Origin: Stachybotrys elegans
Taxonomy: Eukaryota; Ascomycota; Sordariomycetes; Hypocreales; Stachybotryaceae
DNA: 64,000 nucleotides
NCBI GenBank assembly: GCA_020746835.1
Contig: JAGPNK010000001.1
Span: 5,642,001-5,706,000 of the forward strand
Direction of reading: 5' to 3'
Part shown: one piece after another, positions 31,949 through 41,488 of the stretch
Position numbering within the stretch: the stretch's first letter is position 1
Layout: every line of letters begins with the position of its first letter
Position numbers and translations under genes: made by a program
The notes under the pieces: generated by a model
Told to the model about the DNA's origin: nothing
The model's database searches: none
Seen by the model: only the letters and a program-made list of their open reading frames with translations

Positions 31949-33790
31949 ATGGAGACTGAGACACACATGCCGACATCAAACCTCGAAACGCTATCCAGAG
32001 TCATGGAGAAGCCACAAGGATCCAAAGAGATGGCATCCGGTCTGCCGGAGAGCGACGTATCCACCAGTTTGCAAGATGAACAAAAAATCGACAGATCCTA
32101 CATGCAAGACTATCGGTTCTGGGGTATTATCTTTTCTCTCTGCACAGTGTCTCTTCTGGCATCCCTCGAAACCACCGTCATTGTCACATCGCTCCCGTCA
32201 ATCGTAGCCGACCTTGAGTTTGGAGAGTCATATGTCTGGGTCGGCAACATCTTCTTCCTTACCAGGTGAGCTTTGGACGCTGCGCTGTCGCCGGTTATAT
32301 CGTCATCTGACCATGTCTGCAGCGCAATCGTGCAACCCTTGTTTGGGCAAATCTCCAACCTCTTCGGCCGAAGGTACCCGACACTCTTCGTCGTTGCGCT
32401 CTACACCCTGGGCAGCGGGATTTGTGGTGGTGCCGTGAGCCCGGCCATGATGATCGTTGGGAGGGCGATCCAAGGCGCTGGCAGTGGCGGCATCAACTTG
32501 GTTGTCGAGGTGATAGTCTCCGACTTGGTTCCCCTCCGCGACCGTGGCTACTTTATGGCAATTGTTCTCCTCGTCTACTCCATCGGAAGTACCGCTGGGC
32601 CAGCAGTTGGTGGCGCCATCGTCGAGAATACCTCCTGGCGCTGGGTATTCTACATCAATCTTCCCGTGGGCGGCCTATGTCTCGTCTCCTTGTGGGCGTT
32701 TCTCAGAGTTCGCTGGGACCGAACAGCAACGATTGCCTCGAGGCTTCAGAGACTTGATTACATCGGTAACGCACTGTTCACCGGATCGACTATTTCTGTG
32801 CTGCTGGCCTTGACCTGGGCCGGTGTCACGTATCCCTGGTCAGACTATCATGTCCTGGCACCACTGCTGATTGGATTCGCTGGTATGGCCTTGTTTATCT
32901 GGTTCGAGAGCTCCTCATTCGTCCCAGGTGGTGAGCCCGTCATGCCGGTTCGCATTTTTGCGAATCGAACCTCTGCGACAGTGTATGCCCTCACCTTTCT
33001 CAACTCTACAACACTGTACTGGATATTTTTCTTTGTGCCCCTTTACTTCCAAGGTGTCCTTCTTGTTTCTCCAACCCAGTCTGGAGTCTACATTCTTCCG
33101 ATCACTCTGGTGGCTATACCGGGCGCAGCAATGGCAGCCGTTGCCCTTTCACGCTGGGGAAGATACAAGCCATTGCATATTGTCGGGTTTGCTCTTGTGA
33201 CCATTGGGTTCGGGCTCTTCTCGCTAATGGATCGACATACCTCGACAGGAGAGTGGGTTGGCTTCCAGATCATTCCGGCGATTGGTGGTGGTCTTATCTT
33301 GAACACTCTCCTTCCTGCATTTCAGGCACCTCTCCTCGAATCAGACCAGGCTGCAGCAACAGCTAGCTGGGCGTTTATACGCAGTTTCGGCAGCGTATGG
33401 GGAGTGGCTGTCCCAGCAACCATCTTCAACACCTATACATCGCGGTATGCATCGCGTGTCGACAACGAGATGGCTCAGATGGTTCTTCGGAGCGGCGATG
33501 CCTATGCGAGCGCGACAAGAGACTTTGTCATGTCATTTCCGGAGCCGGTGAGGTCGCAGATGCGCGATGTGTATACCGAGGCTTTCCGCATGGTGTTTCT
33601 CGTGGGCATCGCAGTGGCGGGGTCAGCATGTCTGATTTCTTTCTTGGAGGAGGAAATTGTACTCCGAAAAGAACTGGAAACGGAATTTGGAATAGACACG
33701 GGTAAGGAAGGAGCCAAGGAAACGTCAGAGATGGAGGGTGGCCAGACCCCTGTTGCAACGAGTCAAGGCACGCCTATGATTCAGGGTTAA
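31949..33790 (+). CDS. MFS drug/metabolite pump, DHA2 (14-helix) family
   Basis: Plasma-membrane proton antiporter of 594 residues in two exons (31949-32265, 32323-33790; GT-AG; in phase). A ~50-residue soluble N-terminus precedes helix 1 with LETTVIVTSLPSIVADL, the DHA2 start. FGQISNLFGRRYP gives the loop 2-3 motif, GAGSGGINLVVEVIVSDLVPLRDRG the motif-B region, and GSTAGPAVGGA motif C of antiporters, ending in NTSWRWVFYINLP. Fungal relatives export mycotoxins and fungicides. The Zn2Cys6 gene lies immediately downstream, and both share upstream CGGAGG motifs, suggesting a small metabolite cluster. Substrate unknown. Confidence 0.93.
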
Positions 33791-33993
33791 GGCGTGGGAG
33801 CCCAGTCTCATCTCTTCATTCTACTTGAAAAGCCACGGCTTTGGCAGGTTTACCTCCCCTCTCTTCAGTTCTCTCTTATAGTATACTACTAGAATTCTCT
33901 TAATTTGATATATGTATTTCTCGGTCAGAAAATGTGACCTAGGCCAATACTGAGCATTCTTTATTGCACAAGCACGTTGATAACCATCGCAAA

Positions 33994-34066
33994 TCGGAGG
34001 CTTTCCAGGGACTCTAGGTGGGGGCATCGCAGGCTTTTGACCAATAAAGACGCAAGAAACCTCCGA
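33994..34066. promoter_or_regulatory. TCGGAGGCTTT and inverted CCTCCGA upstream of the Zn2Cys6 gene
   Basis: TCGGAGGCTTT at 33994-34004 and CCTCCGA at 34060-34066 (opposite orientation), 120-190 bases before the regulator's start codon. The exact 11-mer also occurs before the MFS pump (31803) and the SnoaL gene (36083), so the regulator may control itself and its neighbours. Confidence 0.5.
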
Positions 34067-34185
34067 TTCTTGCTTCCACTCTTGTCTGTGCAGACGCGGG
34101 CTGCTGACTGAATATTTCAGCAACTTCATTCCAACAACAATAGACACACAGTGTGTTTGTTTGCGCCACTCGGCTCCGTCACAAC

Positions 34186-35595
34186 ATGACCACTGCCATC
34201 CACTCTTCACAGAAGCGCACGTCTTGTCAAACATGTCGGAAGCACAAGCTCAAATGCTTGCGTTCGAGCTCTGACGACGATGCCGGATGCGACCGGTGTG
34301 TGAGGCTTCGCCTCGACTGCATGGCTGGCCAACAACGGAAGATCGGTAGACCATCTCGCTGGGCACCCCTTGGTTCTAGCACTCGAAGCGGGAGGCAAAC
34401 TCCAAGATTGGGCGAACAACCAATTGCTTCGGCCTTGGCCCCAGAGTCGCTTGTCCCCAGTCCCCTTTTCGGCGATACGGAGCTGGCAAATTGGGGTGAT
34501 GTCGATGCTTCGCCCCTGGTCACTCAACTCCCAGATTTCATCAATGATGGCTTCCAAACTTCAGCCTTAGCTCTGGGATCTTTCAATCTCACGCCAAACC
34601 TGTCCATATTCAATTTTGATCCCGACGAGAGTGGCTGTTACGGACTGAGTACCCCAGCCTGTCGTGCTGCTCTGCGATCCCCAAACATCACAATCCAGGT
34701 TCCTTTGGACCCTTCTCCATCTCCTCTCGATGCTGGCGCAATAATGTCGGAATTGTCCCAGCTCAACCTCAAGCTCCACGCCCGTACGGAAGCCGTTAAG
34801 AAAAATCGGTCATTGATCAATTTTGAAAGCCTTATCTGCCACTCTTTCTTGCACATTGAAGGCCTTTCATTCATCGAGTTCGCCCTTCAAGCAACACAGG
34901 ACTTTGTGCATTCAATTGCACAGATACACTTTTCGAATGATAAGTCACAACCGTTTCCAAATCACGCTTTCGAAGCCCCTTCTCGGATGCAGCAGGCCTC
35001 AGGTTCAAATCTTGGAACTTTTGAATACAGAACCCCTTCACCGACCCTGTCACCTGCGAGTTTGGAAAGCAGCGAAGGTATTCTAGATGCAGTCCCGACA
35101 TCTATACATTCAAACAACAAAGATACGCTTGCCCGCCATGATGAAGAAGTCATTTCTCTATCTTTGGCGCTTTTAATAACAAGTATCTACGCACAGATAC
35201 TTGACATGCTAGAGTTGGCCTCTACCTTGACTGTGGAACGCTACTCTCGGGCACACGTTGAGCCTGTACAACCTATTGAGGGCATCCAGTTCGGTTCTCT
35301 TCCCCTCATCGACGGGTGCACCCAAGGAATTGTGTCTTCCCAGATTATAATCTCTCTCTTGAAGAGGGCTGAAAGATATTTGGGCATTGGTATGGTCCCA
35401 GTGAACGCTCGAAGGGGGATCTTGACGCAGGAACAAATGGATTTACTGTGGGCAGCACTCAATGAAGGGGGATGGGAGAGAAACATATCAACTGGTTCTG
35501 ATGACTCTAGTAAGCCAAGGACTAATAAGGTTGAGAGAGTTCGTAACCGTTACCAAGAGTTGCTTTCGATGTTACAGCAATTAGCATTGTATTAA
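34186..35595 (+). CDS. Zn2Cys6 binuclear-cluster transcription factor
   Basis: Nuclear DNA-binding regulator of 469 residues, no intron, ATG at 34186. The zinc cluster lies at residues ~12-48: C-x2-C-x6-C (CQTCRKHKLKC), a ten-residue loop, then C-x2-C-x6-C (CDRCVRLRLDC). Basic residues RKIGRPSRW follow, as in AflR-type factors. The rest is acidic and Ser/Pro-rich, with a C-terminal helical stretch (LALLITSIYAQILDMLELA) resembling the AflR-family C-terminal region. No fungal_trans domain is obvious. It sits between the MFS pump and the SnoaL gene, the usual place of a pathway-specific activator. Confidence 0.9.
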   Translation: MTTAIHSSQKRTSCQTCRKHKLKCLRSSSDDDAGCDRCVRLRLDCMAGQQRKIGRPSRWAPLGSSTRSGRQTPRLGEQPIASALAPESLVPSPLFGDTELANWGDVDASPLVTQLPDFINDGFQTSALALGSFNLTPNLSIFNFDPDESGCYGLSTPACRAALRSPNITIQVPLDPSPSPLDAGAIMSELSQLNLKLHARTEAVKKNRSLINFESLICHSFLHIEGLSFIEFALQATQDFVHSIAQIHFSNDKSQPFPNHAFEAPSRMQQASGSNLGTFEYRTPSPTLSPASLESSEGILDAVPTSIHSNNKDTLARHDEEVISLSLALLITSIYAQILDMLELASTLTVERYSRAHVEPVQPIEGIQFGSLPLIDGCTQGIVSSQIIISLLKRAERYLGIGMVPVNARRGILTQEQMDLLWAALNEGGWERNISTGSDDSSKPRTNKVERVRNRYQELLSMLQQLALY

Positions 35596-35938
35596 CTTTG
35601 CTGTAAACTGCCCGGAAGCCCAGAAACAGCGTCTTTATTTAGCCATTTAGCGTAATTGAGTATCTCATATCATACTCATGTCGTACTGCTACCGCAGACT
35701 CAGCTCTGGTATAAGAGGCCTCCTTTGTTTTGCTAGAATATTGGTGTTTATGGTTGATGGGGACCACCTGTCGTCCACAAAGCTCTCAGCTGTTCCATGC
35801 AAATACGCCGGAGGTGTGTTAGCCGATAATCTGAACTAAGCATGAATTTGGACCTAATATTCGAACGGTAGCCTTGAATGGAAGGATAGAATCGACAGGC
35901 TTGATGATGGAGGCTATTACCAAGCGAGTGTCATCTTA

Positions 35939-36094
35939 CCTCCGATCGGTGTTAATCAATTTCGGACTTTACCAAGTAAAAAATCCTTATTTCGGTGTTT
36001 AGGAGCCTGTTAGGTCAGAAACCGAGTTTCTCGTATCATGATTCGTGCGGCATGGAATCCCTGAGATCCGTTTGATGTATAATCGGAGGCTTTT
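35939..36094. promoter_or_regulatory. CCTCCGA and TCGGAGGCTTTT upstream of SnoaL gene
   Basis: CCTCCGA at 35939-35945, immediately followed by TCGG, and TCGGAGGCTTTT at 36083-36094, about 400 and 550 bases before the SnoaL gene start. Same motif as before the pump and the regulator. Confidence 0.45.
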
Positions 36095-36488
36095 ACATCT
36101 GGGCTGAGCGAATATCACTCAAGGCTCTAGCCCATTCGCTCGACCTATTGCATGGGCAAGACATTCATGTTCAAGGGGTTGCGGTGTGGCATCAACAGAC
36201 TCGGGTGTGTACAGTGCGAGGATGAAGACCCCGGTTACAAACACCTGCTTGAACATGAAGGATTCAGGGATCAAGCTGACCTTGGGTACCTTGACTTTCC
36301 CAGATGCATCGGAATGCTGGAAGGGATGTCTGCCCGACAATTCGACTCTATGGTTTTGTATAAGAAGCGTTGGACCTGCCCAACCTGAATCGAACAGACA
36401 GGTTTCATCTACAGCCTGACTAGATTTCACTCGTTCTAACGAGAGCTTGATATATTTGCCCTCCTTCTTTCTTTCCCTTCCATCGACC

Positions 36489-37415
36489 ATGGATAAATCG
36501 TATCACTCTCCCCCGCCCACTCACATCTCTGCTATGGATGAGTCCCCAGGCGCTGTCTACCCTGATATTGCCGATATTAGCCACGCCACTCCGACTGCCG
36601 TCGAATTCTTTCGTCACTATTTTGAAGCCAAGAGCCGTCATGATGCTGACACTTGGATGCTGGATTTTGACACTTCCAAGATTACCTATATCGACACAGT
36701 CCTTGGTCTTAGTCTCGGTCCAGCAACCTTTGAAGCCACAACAAGAGCGATAATGGCTTCATGGGCAGGTGATGCTAAATCCTACCCCCTACGCATCATC
36801 GGTGACGATGAGAGCGCTGTACTGTTCTTCGAGGACACGCCAGAGATGTTCGGGACTGAGCTCCGTGGAGTGGCCGCGGTTGACATGGAGAATGGAAAGG
36901 TCATTCGTCAGGTCGACTACTGGGACGGAAGGCGATCTCCTTTGGCCGCCACCAGGGCTCCAGGAAGTCAGCACCCTACTGACTTTGGCGAGTCGGCCGT
37001 ACAGCAGGCCAGATCTCCGAATGCGGTGCTGCAAGGAGTGGTTAAGAAGCTCCATGCAGCACTTTCGAAGGGAGACAGCAGTGCTGCGGCCGTTCTGTTC
37101 AGTGTTGATGCTGTGTGGGAGGATCGTACCACACGTACTCTGATTGAGGGACGGCCAGCCATCGAACGTTATCTAGCCCGGGCATGCTCCAACTTGCCGT
37201 ATGGGATCGGTTCAACTATTCGACACATGGTGGGAGGTGTTCAAGGTGGCGGCTATGAATGGGTCGGTGGACCAGATGCTCCGGCTCGCCATGGTATGAC
37301 GGCTTTCAAGCTGAACGAAAGCCAGCAAGTGATCTTCATCAACTCTGTTTGGGATGCGTCGTATGCCAGCGACAAGGCGATGATGGAGCTTGCTCTATTA
37401 GCAATTGAACCTTAG
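36489..37415 (+). CDS. Protein with two SnoaL/NTF2-like domains
   Basis: 308 residues, no intron, ATG at 36489. Two alpha+beta cone-fold units: residues ~35-150 (VEFFRHYFEAKSRHDADTW..., IRQVDYWDGR) and ~190-305 (VVKKLHAALSKGDSSAAAVLF..., IFINSVWDA). SnoaL-like proteins act as cyclases, hydrolases or isomerases on polyketides and other metabolites, or only bind ligands; the catalytic role here cannot be stated. No signal peptide. It follows the pump and regulator in the same direction and shares their upstream motif. A degraded copy of its 3' end lies 3 kb downstream. Confidence 0.75.
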   Translation: MDKSYHSPPPTHISAMDESPGAVYPDIADISHATPTAVEFFRHYFEAKSRHDADTWMLDFDTSKITYIDTVLGLSLGPATFEATTRAIMASWAGDAKSYPLRIIGDDESAVLFFEDTPEMFGTELRGVAAVDMENGKVIRQVDYWDGRRSPLAATRAPGSQHPTDFGESAVQQARSPNAVLQGVVKKLHAALSKGDSSAAAVLFSVDAVWEDRTTRTLIEGRPAIERYLARACSNLPYGIGSTIRHMVGGVQGGGYEWVGGPDAPARHGMTAFKLNESQQVIFINSVWDASYASDKAMMELALLAIEP

Positions 37416-37811
37416 ATCTATGTATGGTGGTCTAGAAATATTGATTGAAATCGTCTGTAGCGTAAGGGATCTCCACGAAGGCAGTGATCTCTTTTTCCTG
37501 GGGCGCAGGATCGGAAATTCCCTCAATGCAAGCAAGCTCATAGATATGCAAGGATGCCTTACCTCGGGCTATCCGGGGGTACAACTCTCCCATAGACAGT
37601 GTGTGCATACTTCAATTTACATGAGAACCCTCAAAGCATACTTAGTCAAACTGAGGACGTCACAAGAAACCCACGAAATGAGGGGTAATATCGGCACCAG
37701 ACAGGAACTTGATGGGCCCACGATTGTGTCTCCAGTCCACTCCCAAAAGCACCAAGTCCAAGGTAACGGCGACTAGGTATAACACTCCACACTGACCGGA
37801 CATCACCCTGA

Positions 37812-39785
37812 ATGGAGAGTGCGTGGATTGGCGCCATGGCCTTCATCTACAATAAACTCAAGTATCGTGAAATCAGAGTCTTCACTCTGTGCCCGGGATG
37901 CCCCCAGGATGAACTCGCAGGCATACTAGATACCATTCCATTTGACCCCGAGCAGGGCCACATCTCCGAGTTCGAGGCCCTCTCGTACACATGGGGTGAC
38001 TTGTCTGACCCGGGATCGATCACCATGGCCACGGGAGGAGTTTCCTCGGCAGAACCCGCGCCCTCACCGGCGGCAAAGATTGGTCGCAACCTTGCTGACG
38101 CCCTCCGCCATCTCCGTCTGCCCTCGACCCCGAGGAGCATGTGGATCGATTCCATCTGCATTAACCAAGAGGACCTGTCCGAGCGCGCCGAGCAGGTCCA
38201 GTTCATGGGAGAAATCTACGCCCGCGCTCGTCGCGTCATAGTCTGGCTGGGACTGGCATCGTATAATTCCCACCTCGCAGTCAGCGCCATCCGCTCGCTC
38301 GCTGCTCACATCGAGCTCTCATCCATCTTCGACCCTGCAGAGATGGGCGAGTGGCGTCTCAAGAGCGATGCAGACCCCGGAATATCTGACCTAGAAACCC
38401 CTCTCCCTCTCAGCGTCGACGAGTGGCAGGCCATCGCCGACCTTGTCGCTCGCCCCTGGTTTGGCAGGCTGTGGATCAGACAAGAAATCACGCTGGCGAA
38501 TGATGACGCCCTTGTGGTCGTCGGACATGAACAAGTCACCTGGACGCAGCTTCTTGGGGCCGTCTGTCTGGTTGTGAGAAAAAGCGTGACGGCTGAGAAT
38601 TACTTCGACGATGATGCCACCTTCTGGCAGGACGTGCTTAATATCACAAGCCTCAGGAAGATGAAGCGGAGGCGCGTGCTGTATCACGCCATCGGGTATA
38701 CGCAGGGTTGCCTGTGCTCAGACAATCGGGACAGGGTGTATGCCCTGTTGAACCTCATCCAACTCGGGCTTGCCAGCATGATCAAGCCAGACTATAGGCT
38801 GACGGCGAAGGATGTCTACCGTGACTTGGTCCTGAAAGCGACCGAGTGGACTGGTGTGATGGGCTTGATGGATTGCTGTGACGCAGCAACGGAGCCCACG
38901 TGGGTACCTGATCTCGATAAACCCCCAACCACGGATGTTTTCGATGCTTCCGATGCCTGTGGTGACTCGCTGTCCGTCGTTAAGGAGCTCAAAGGAGGAA
39001 GGCTCCAGACCCACGCCGTGCGATGCGATGAACTCACTGTCAAAGTAGCAACCTGCAAAGACGTGACAAATGACGGCTTGAGAGACTTCGTTGACCGCGT
39101 CCTCCGTCACTTTCTTGGCCCCGAGCCGGACTGTTGGGACCCCAGGCATCTGGACAGACTCACGCAGTGTCTCCTGGCTGGGAAAACGCGTGAGCTCACA
39201 GACTCTGAACTATATCCCAACTTGGAAGATAGCGCAGCCGTCTTGAGAGAATGGGCCAGGCAAAAGGAGCTTTCAGCTCCCTCGTTAGCCCAGTCGATGG
39301 TCCTAGAGGGTCTTCGCAACTTTCTCCGAGGGCGGTCAGTCTTCCAAGCACAGTCGGGAAGCCCGGTCCTCGCGTCGAGACACGCAGAGCCAGGTGGCGT
39401 CGTCTCCGTCATGCTGGGCGTTCAAAATCCTATGGTCTTGCACCCAGTGGGGGACGAATTCCGTGTCGTGGCACCATCGTATCACCCGAACCTCGGTCAA
39501 AGGGAAGCCATCTACGGCAAACTGCCAGACGGCTGGCGCGCATTCTCCCGTCCTGGCGAAGCAAGGCTACTCTTTCAAAAAGGGTGCCTGCCGCCGTGCT
39601 TGGAGGATCCTCGGATGAAAGGGTGGTCGATACCTGAAGGCTGGGAGGTGGGCATGCTGGAAGAAGGCTGGCCATACTACTGGCGGAGTGGCCAGGAGAA
39701 AGATTGGACCTGGTTCGATCCAAGACTGATGCCAGATGAGTTGGTGAATAGGGGAGTCGCTCTAAAGACAATTGTGCTGTGCTAA
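37812..39785 (+). CDS. HET-domain (heterokaryon incompatibility) protein
   Basis: 657 residues, no intron; ATG at 37812, with 37836 as an alternative. The N-terminal HET domain (residues ~50-210) shows its three blocks: FEALSYTWGD, SMWIDSICINQEDLSERAEQV and ARRVIVWLG. A downstream block, WFGRLWIRQEI, matches the usual W-x-R-x-W-x-x-Q-E continuation, and DRVYALLNL is also typical. The C-terminal half has no recognised domain. HET proteins trigger cell death when genetically different hyphae fuse and are abundant and fast-evolving in filamentous ascomycetes. Partner and allele specificity are unknown. Confidence 0.93.
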   Translation: MESAWIGAMAFIYNKLKYREIRVFTLCPGCPQDELAGILDTIPFDPEQGHISEFEALSYTWGDLSDPGSITMATGGVSSAEPAPSPAAKIGRNLADALRHLRLPSTPRSMWIDSICINQEDLSERAEQVQFMGEIYARARRVIVWLGLASYNSHLAVSAIRSLAAHIELSSIFDPAEMGEWRLKSDADPGISDLETPLPLSVDEWQAIADLVARPWFGRLWIRQEITLANDDALVVVGHEQVTWTQLLGAVCLVVRKSVTAENYFDDDATFWQDVLNITSLRKMKRRRVLYHAIGYTQGCLCSDNRDRVYALLNLIQLGLASMIKPDYRLTAKDVYRDLVLKATEWTGVMGLMDCCDAATEPTWVPDLDKPPTTDVFDASDACGDSLSVVKELKGGRLQTHAVRCDELTVKVATCKDVTNDGLRDFVDRVLRHFLGPEPDCWDPRHLDRLTQCLLAGKTRELTDSELYPNLEDSAAVLREWARQKELSAPSLAQSMVLEGLRNFLRGRSVFQAQSGSPVLASRHAEPGGVVSVMLGVQNPMVLHPVGDEFRVVAPSYHPNLGQREAIYGKLPDGWRAFSRPGEARLLFQKGCLPPCLEDPRMKGWSIPEGWEVGMLEEGWPYYWRSGQEKDWTWFDPRLMPDELVNRGVALKTIVLC

Positions 39786-40179
39786 AGTAGAGCTCTAGCA
39801 TTATGAAGCAAATGGGTGTATACATGGCGCCGAAACCTAACTTTAATCCCTTGAATAGGTATCAAATAATCCAACAGGGGCGCATGCTAACTCTTTGCAA
39901 CAGCTTTTAGGATTAGAAAGGAACGCGGTGTCGGTTGCAAATAACGTCTGTCACTTCATCAGAGGCTACTAGACCCAAGTGACAGTTGCTATACCGTCTC
40001 ATATAACTATTGCATTTGGCATCTTAGAACAGCCGTTAAGCCAATCTATCTTTTTTCTCTTCTTTTCCCCCCTGTCTGTCTGGATCATCCGGCGAGTACA
40101 CAGCATTCGAACTGCTACAGTAGAAAATTCTAGCAGCTGTATCAAGGACTGTTCGTTACAGTTGATCTATCCCTTTATA
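39786..40179. other. AT-rich spacer, no gene seen
   Basis: Between the HET gene and the start of recognisable SnoaL-like relic sequence. No supported gene. Confidence 0.4.
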
Positions 40180-40870
40180 AACTGAATCATTGGTAGACGA
40201 GGTGCCACGGCGCCCTATAGTATGGCAACTCTTAAACTAAATGAAAGTCAGTAGTTTATCTATATTAGCTCTGTTTATAATGTATTATATCCGGGCACCG
40301 TCAAAGCCTTCCTGACCCCGCCCCAACCCTTTGTACGTGTATGTGTATGAGGCCAGCTCGACATCCCGTCGTATTATATGCCTGTGCATGAGCTCAGTGT
40401 GGCTTGTGACAAAGTCGCAGCCACCTATGGCTCGGCCACTCGGCCAGTCGGCTACCCTGTACGCAAGGGCAGCCTGATAATGGCCTTGTTATTGTTCTTC
40501 TCTACTGTTTAGGACTGTATTGGTTGCTAGGGCACTAGGCACTACCTCTACTGTTTATTTGCTCTCTACTGCTTATACCCCATACTGCACACTCTTTTCC
40601 TCATCATAATGTATTATATGCAAACGGCATAGCAATATCAGAGCTTATTGGATTTTCAATTGAACCATAAATCTATGTATGGCCTAGAATATTTATTTGA
40701 TATTGTCTGTAGCGTCAGACGGGGCTTGTACGAAGTCACTCTTTTCCCATTGTGGCACAGAATCGGGAATTCCTGCATTTCTGTAGGCAAAGACACCTTA
40801 TTTCGGACTACTCTGGGATACGACTCCGGCCGTTCACTAGATTGGTGAGACAATCACAGCCGTTCACATG
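40180..40870 (+). pseudogene. Degraded copy of the SnoaL gene 3' end and flank
   Basis: Bases 40180-40290 and 40620-40870 align with 37245-37345 and 37375-37600 of the intact SnoaL gene and its 3' flank. Across the insertion point a 47-column stretch aligns without gaps. Differences near 40230-40260 are mostly C-to-T and G-to-A, and a CAA codon has become TAG, so no protein is made. The pattern fits repeat-induced point mutation but could also be ordinary decay. An insertion (40277-40619) splits the relic. Confidence 0.75.
40277..40619. mobile_element. Short insertion (~315 bp) with 14-bp target-site duplication
   Basis: ATAATGTATTATAT occurs at 40277-40290 and 40606-40619, flanking 315 bases absent from the homologous SnoaL gene, where the site is present once in diverged form. 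The insert has no terminal inverted repeats and no gene. It holds three near-identical 12-mers (CTCTACTGTTTA at 40500 and 40546, CTCTACTGCTTA at 40564). Long target duplications are typical of target-primed elements (LINE/SINE type), but no family was recognised. Confidence 0.65.
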
Positions 40871-41128
40871 TGGTCCGTCTCACTGCTTTGAGATGCCCGT
40901 TACTTTCCCCTCATATGAGACGACTCTGATCACCATCAATTTGAGCCAGCAACTAAGAAAAAAATCCATTTCCTGTTTCTTCCATGGTTATTCTTTGGAG
41001 AAGACAAGCGCCCTAGCTTCGATTGTCTCCCTAGGATTTCCGTCTCCCCCCGCGCTTGATGGAAGGACGTGGGCGGGCAAACTTGAAGTAATTTTAGCTC
41101 ATAACACATATGGTGTAATGATTTCAGC

Positions 41129-41485
41129 TTACGGGCTGCCTTGCAAGAACCTATTGGGGTCATATGGCTTAAACAGTATGACCTCGTCCTTGGTCTGGTG
41201 GTCCAAGACATACCACCTCATACTCGGGGAGAACAATGGGTATAGGCTTTCTCCTACATAGTGCTTTCTAACATGGTCGACAGTAAGAAGCTTTTGTTTC
41301 TCGACGGAACTTCCATCACAGACAGCAAGTGGGAAGTCTCCGATTGGGTGGAGAAGCGGGTGCCAAACACTGGCATGGATGTCAGTTTGTGTCATCATGA
41401 TTAACTCACGTAGATGCAAGGAGGATTACTTGATAATTCGGAATCTTCTTTTCAGAAGCTCTTCTGCCCCCCCCCCCCCCCCCCC
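41129..41485 (-). pseudogene. Fragment of a CmcJ/AsaB-like (NvfI-type) oxygenase-family gene
   Basis: Two exons survive. The first ends EELLKRRFRII (down to 41430). A clean GT-AG intron of 60 nt (41370-41429) restores the family junction RIINVWHPL. The second exon continues FPLAVCDGSS, VDHVRKHYVGESLY, MRWYVLDHQTKDEVILFKPYD and then stops early at 41129. This matches the C-terminal half of the fungal CmcJ/AsaB/GA4-desaturase-like family, which includes metabolite-cluster oxygenases. The N-terminal half, with the HVD iron-binding region, is not found. On the minus strand the 22-base poly-C becomes poly-Gly just before the first exon. Judged a relic. Confidence 0.7.
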
Positions 41486-41488
41486 CCC
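41467..41488. repeat. Poly-C tract, 22 bases
   Basis: Uninterrupted run of C (poly-G on the minus strand), directly abutting the CmcJ/AsaB-like fragment. Its exact length may be an assembly artefact. Confidence 0.8.

Noticed and set aside
40291..40605. Solo LTR interpretation of the insertion
   Set aside because: No TG...CA ends, and a 14-bp duplication is too long for LTR integrases (4-6 bp).
40750..41261. 169-residue plus-strand frame
   Set aside because: It starts inside the SnoaL-flank relic and runs antisense to the CmcJ/AsaB-like fragment; no domain.
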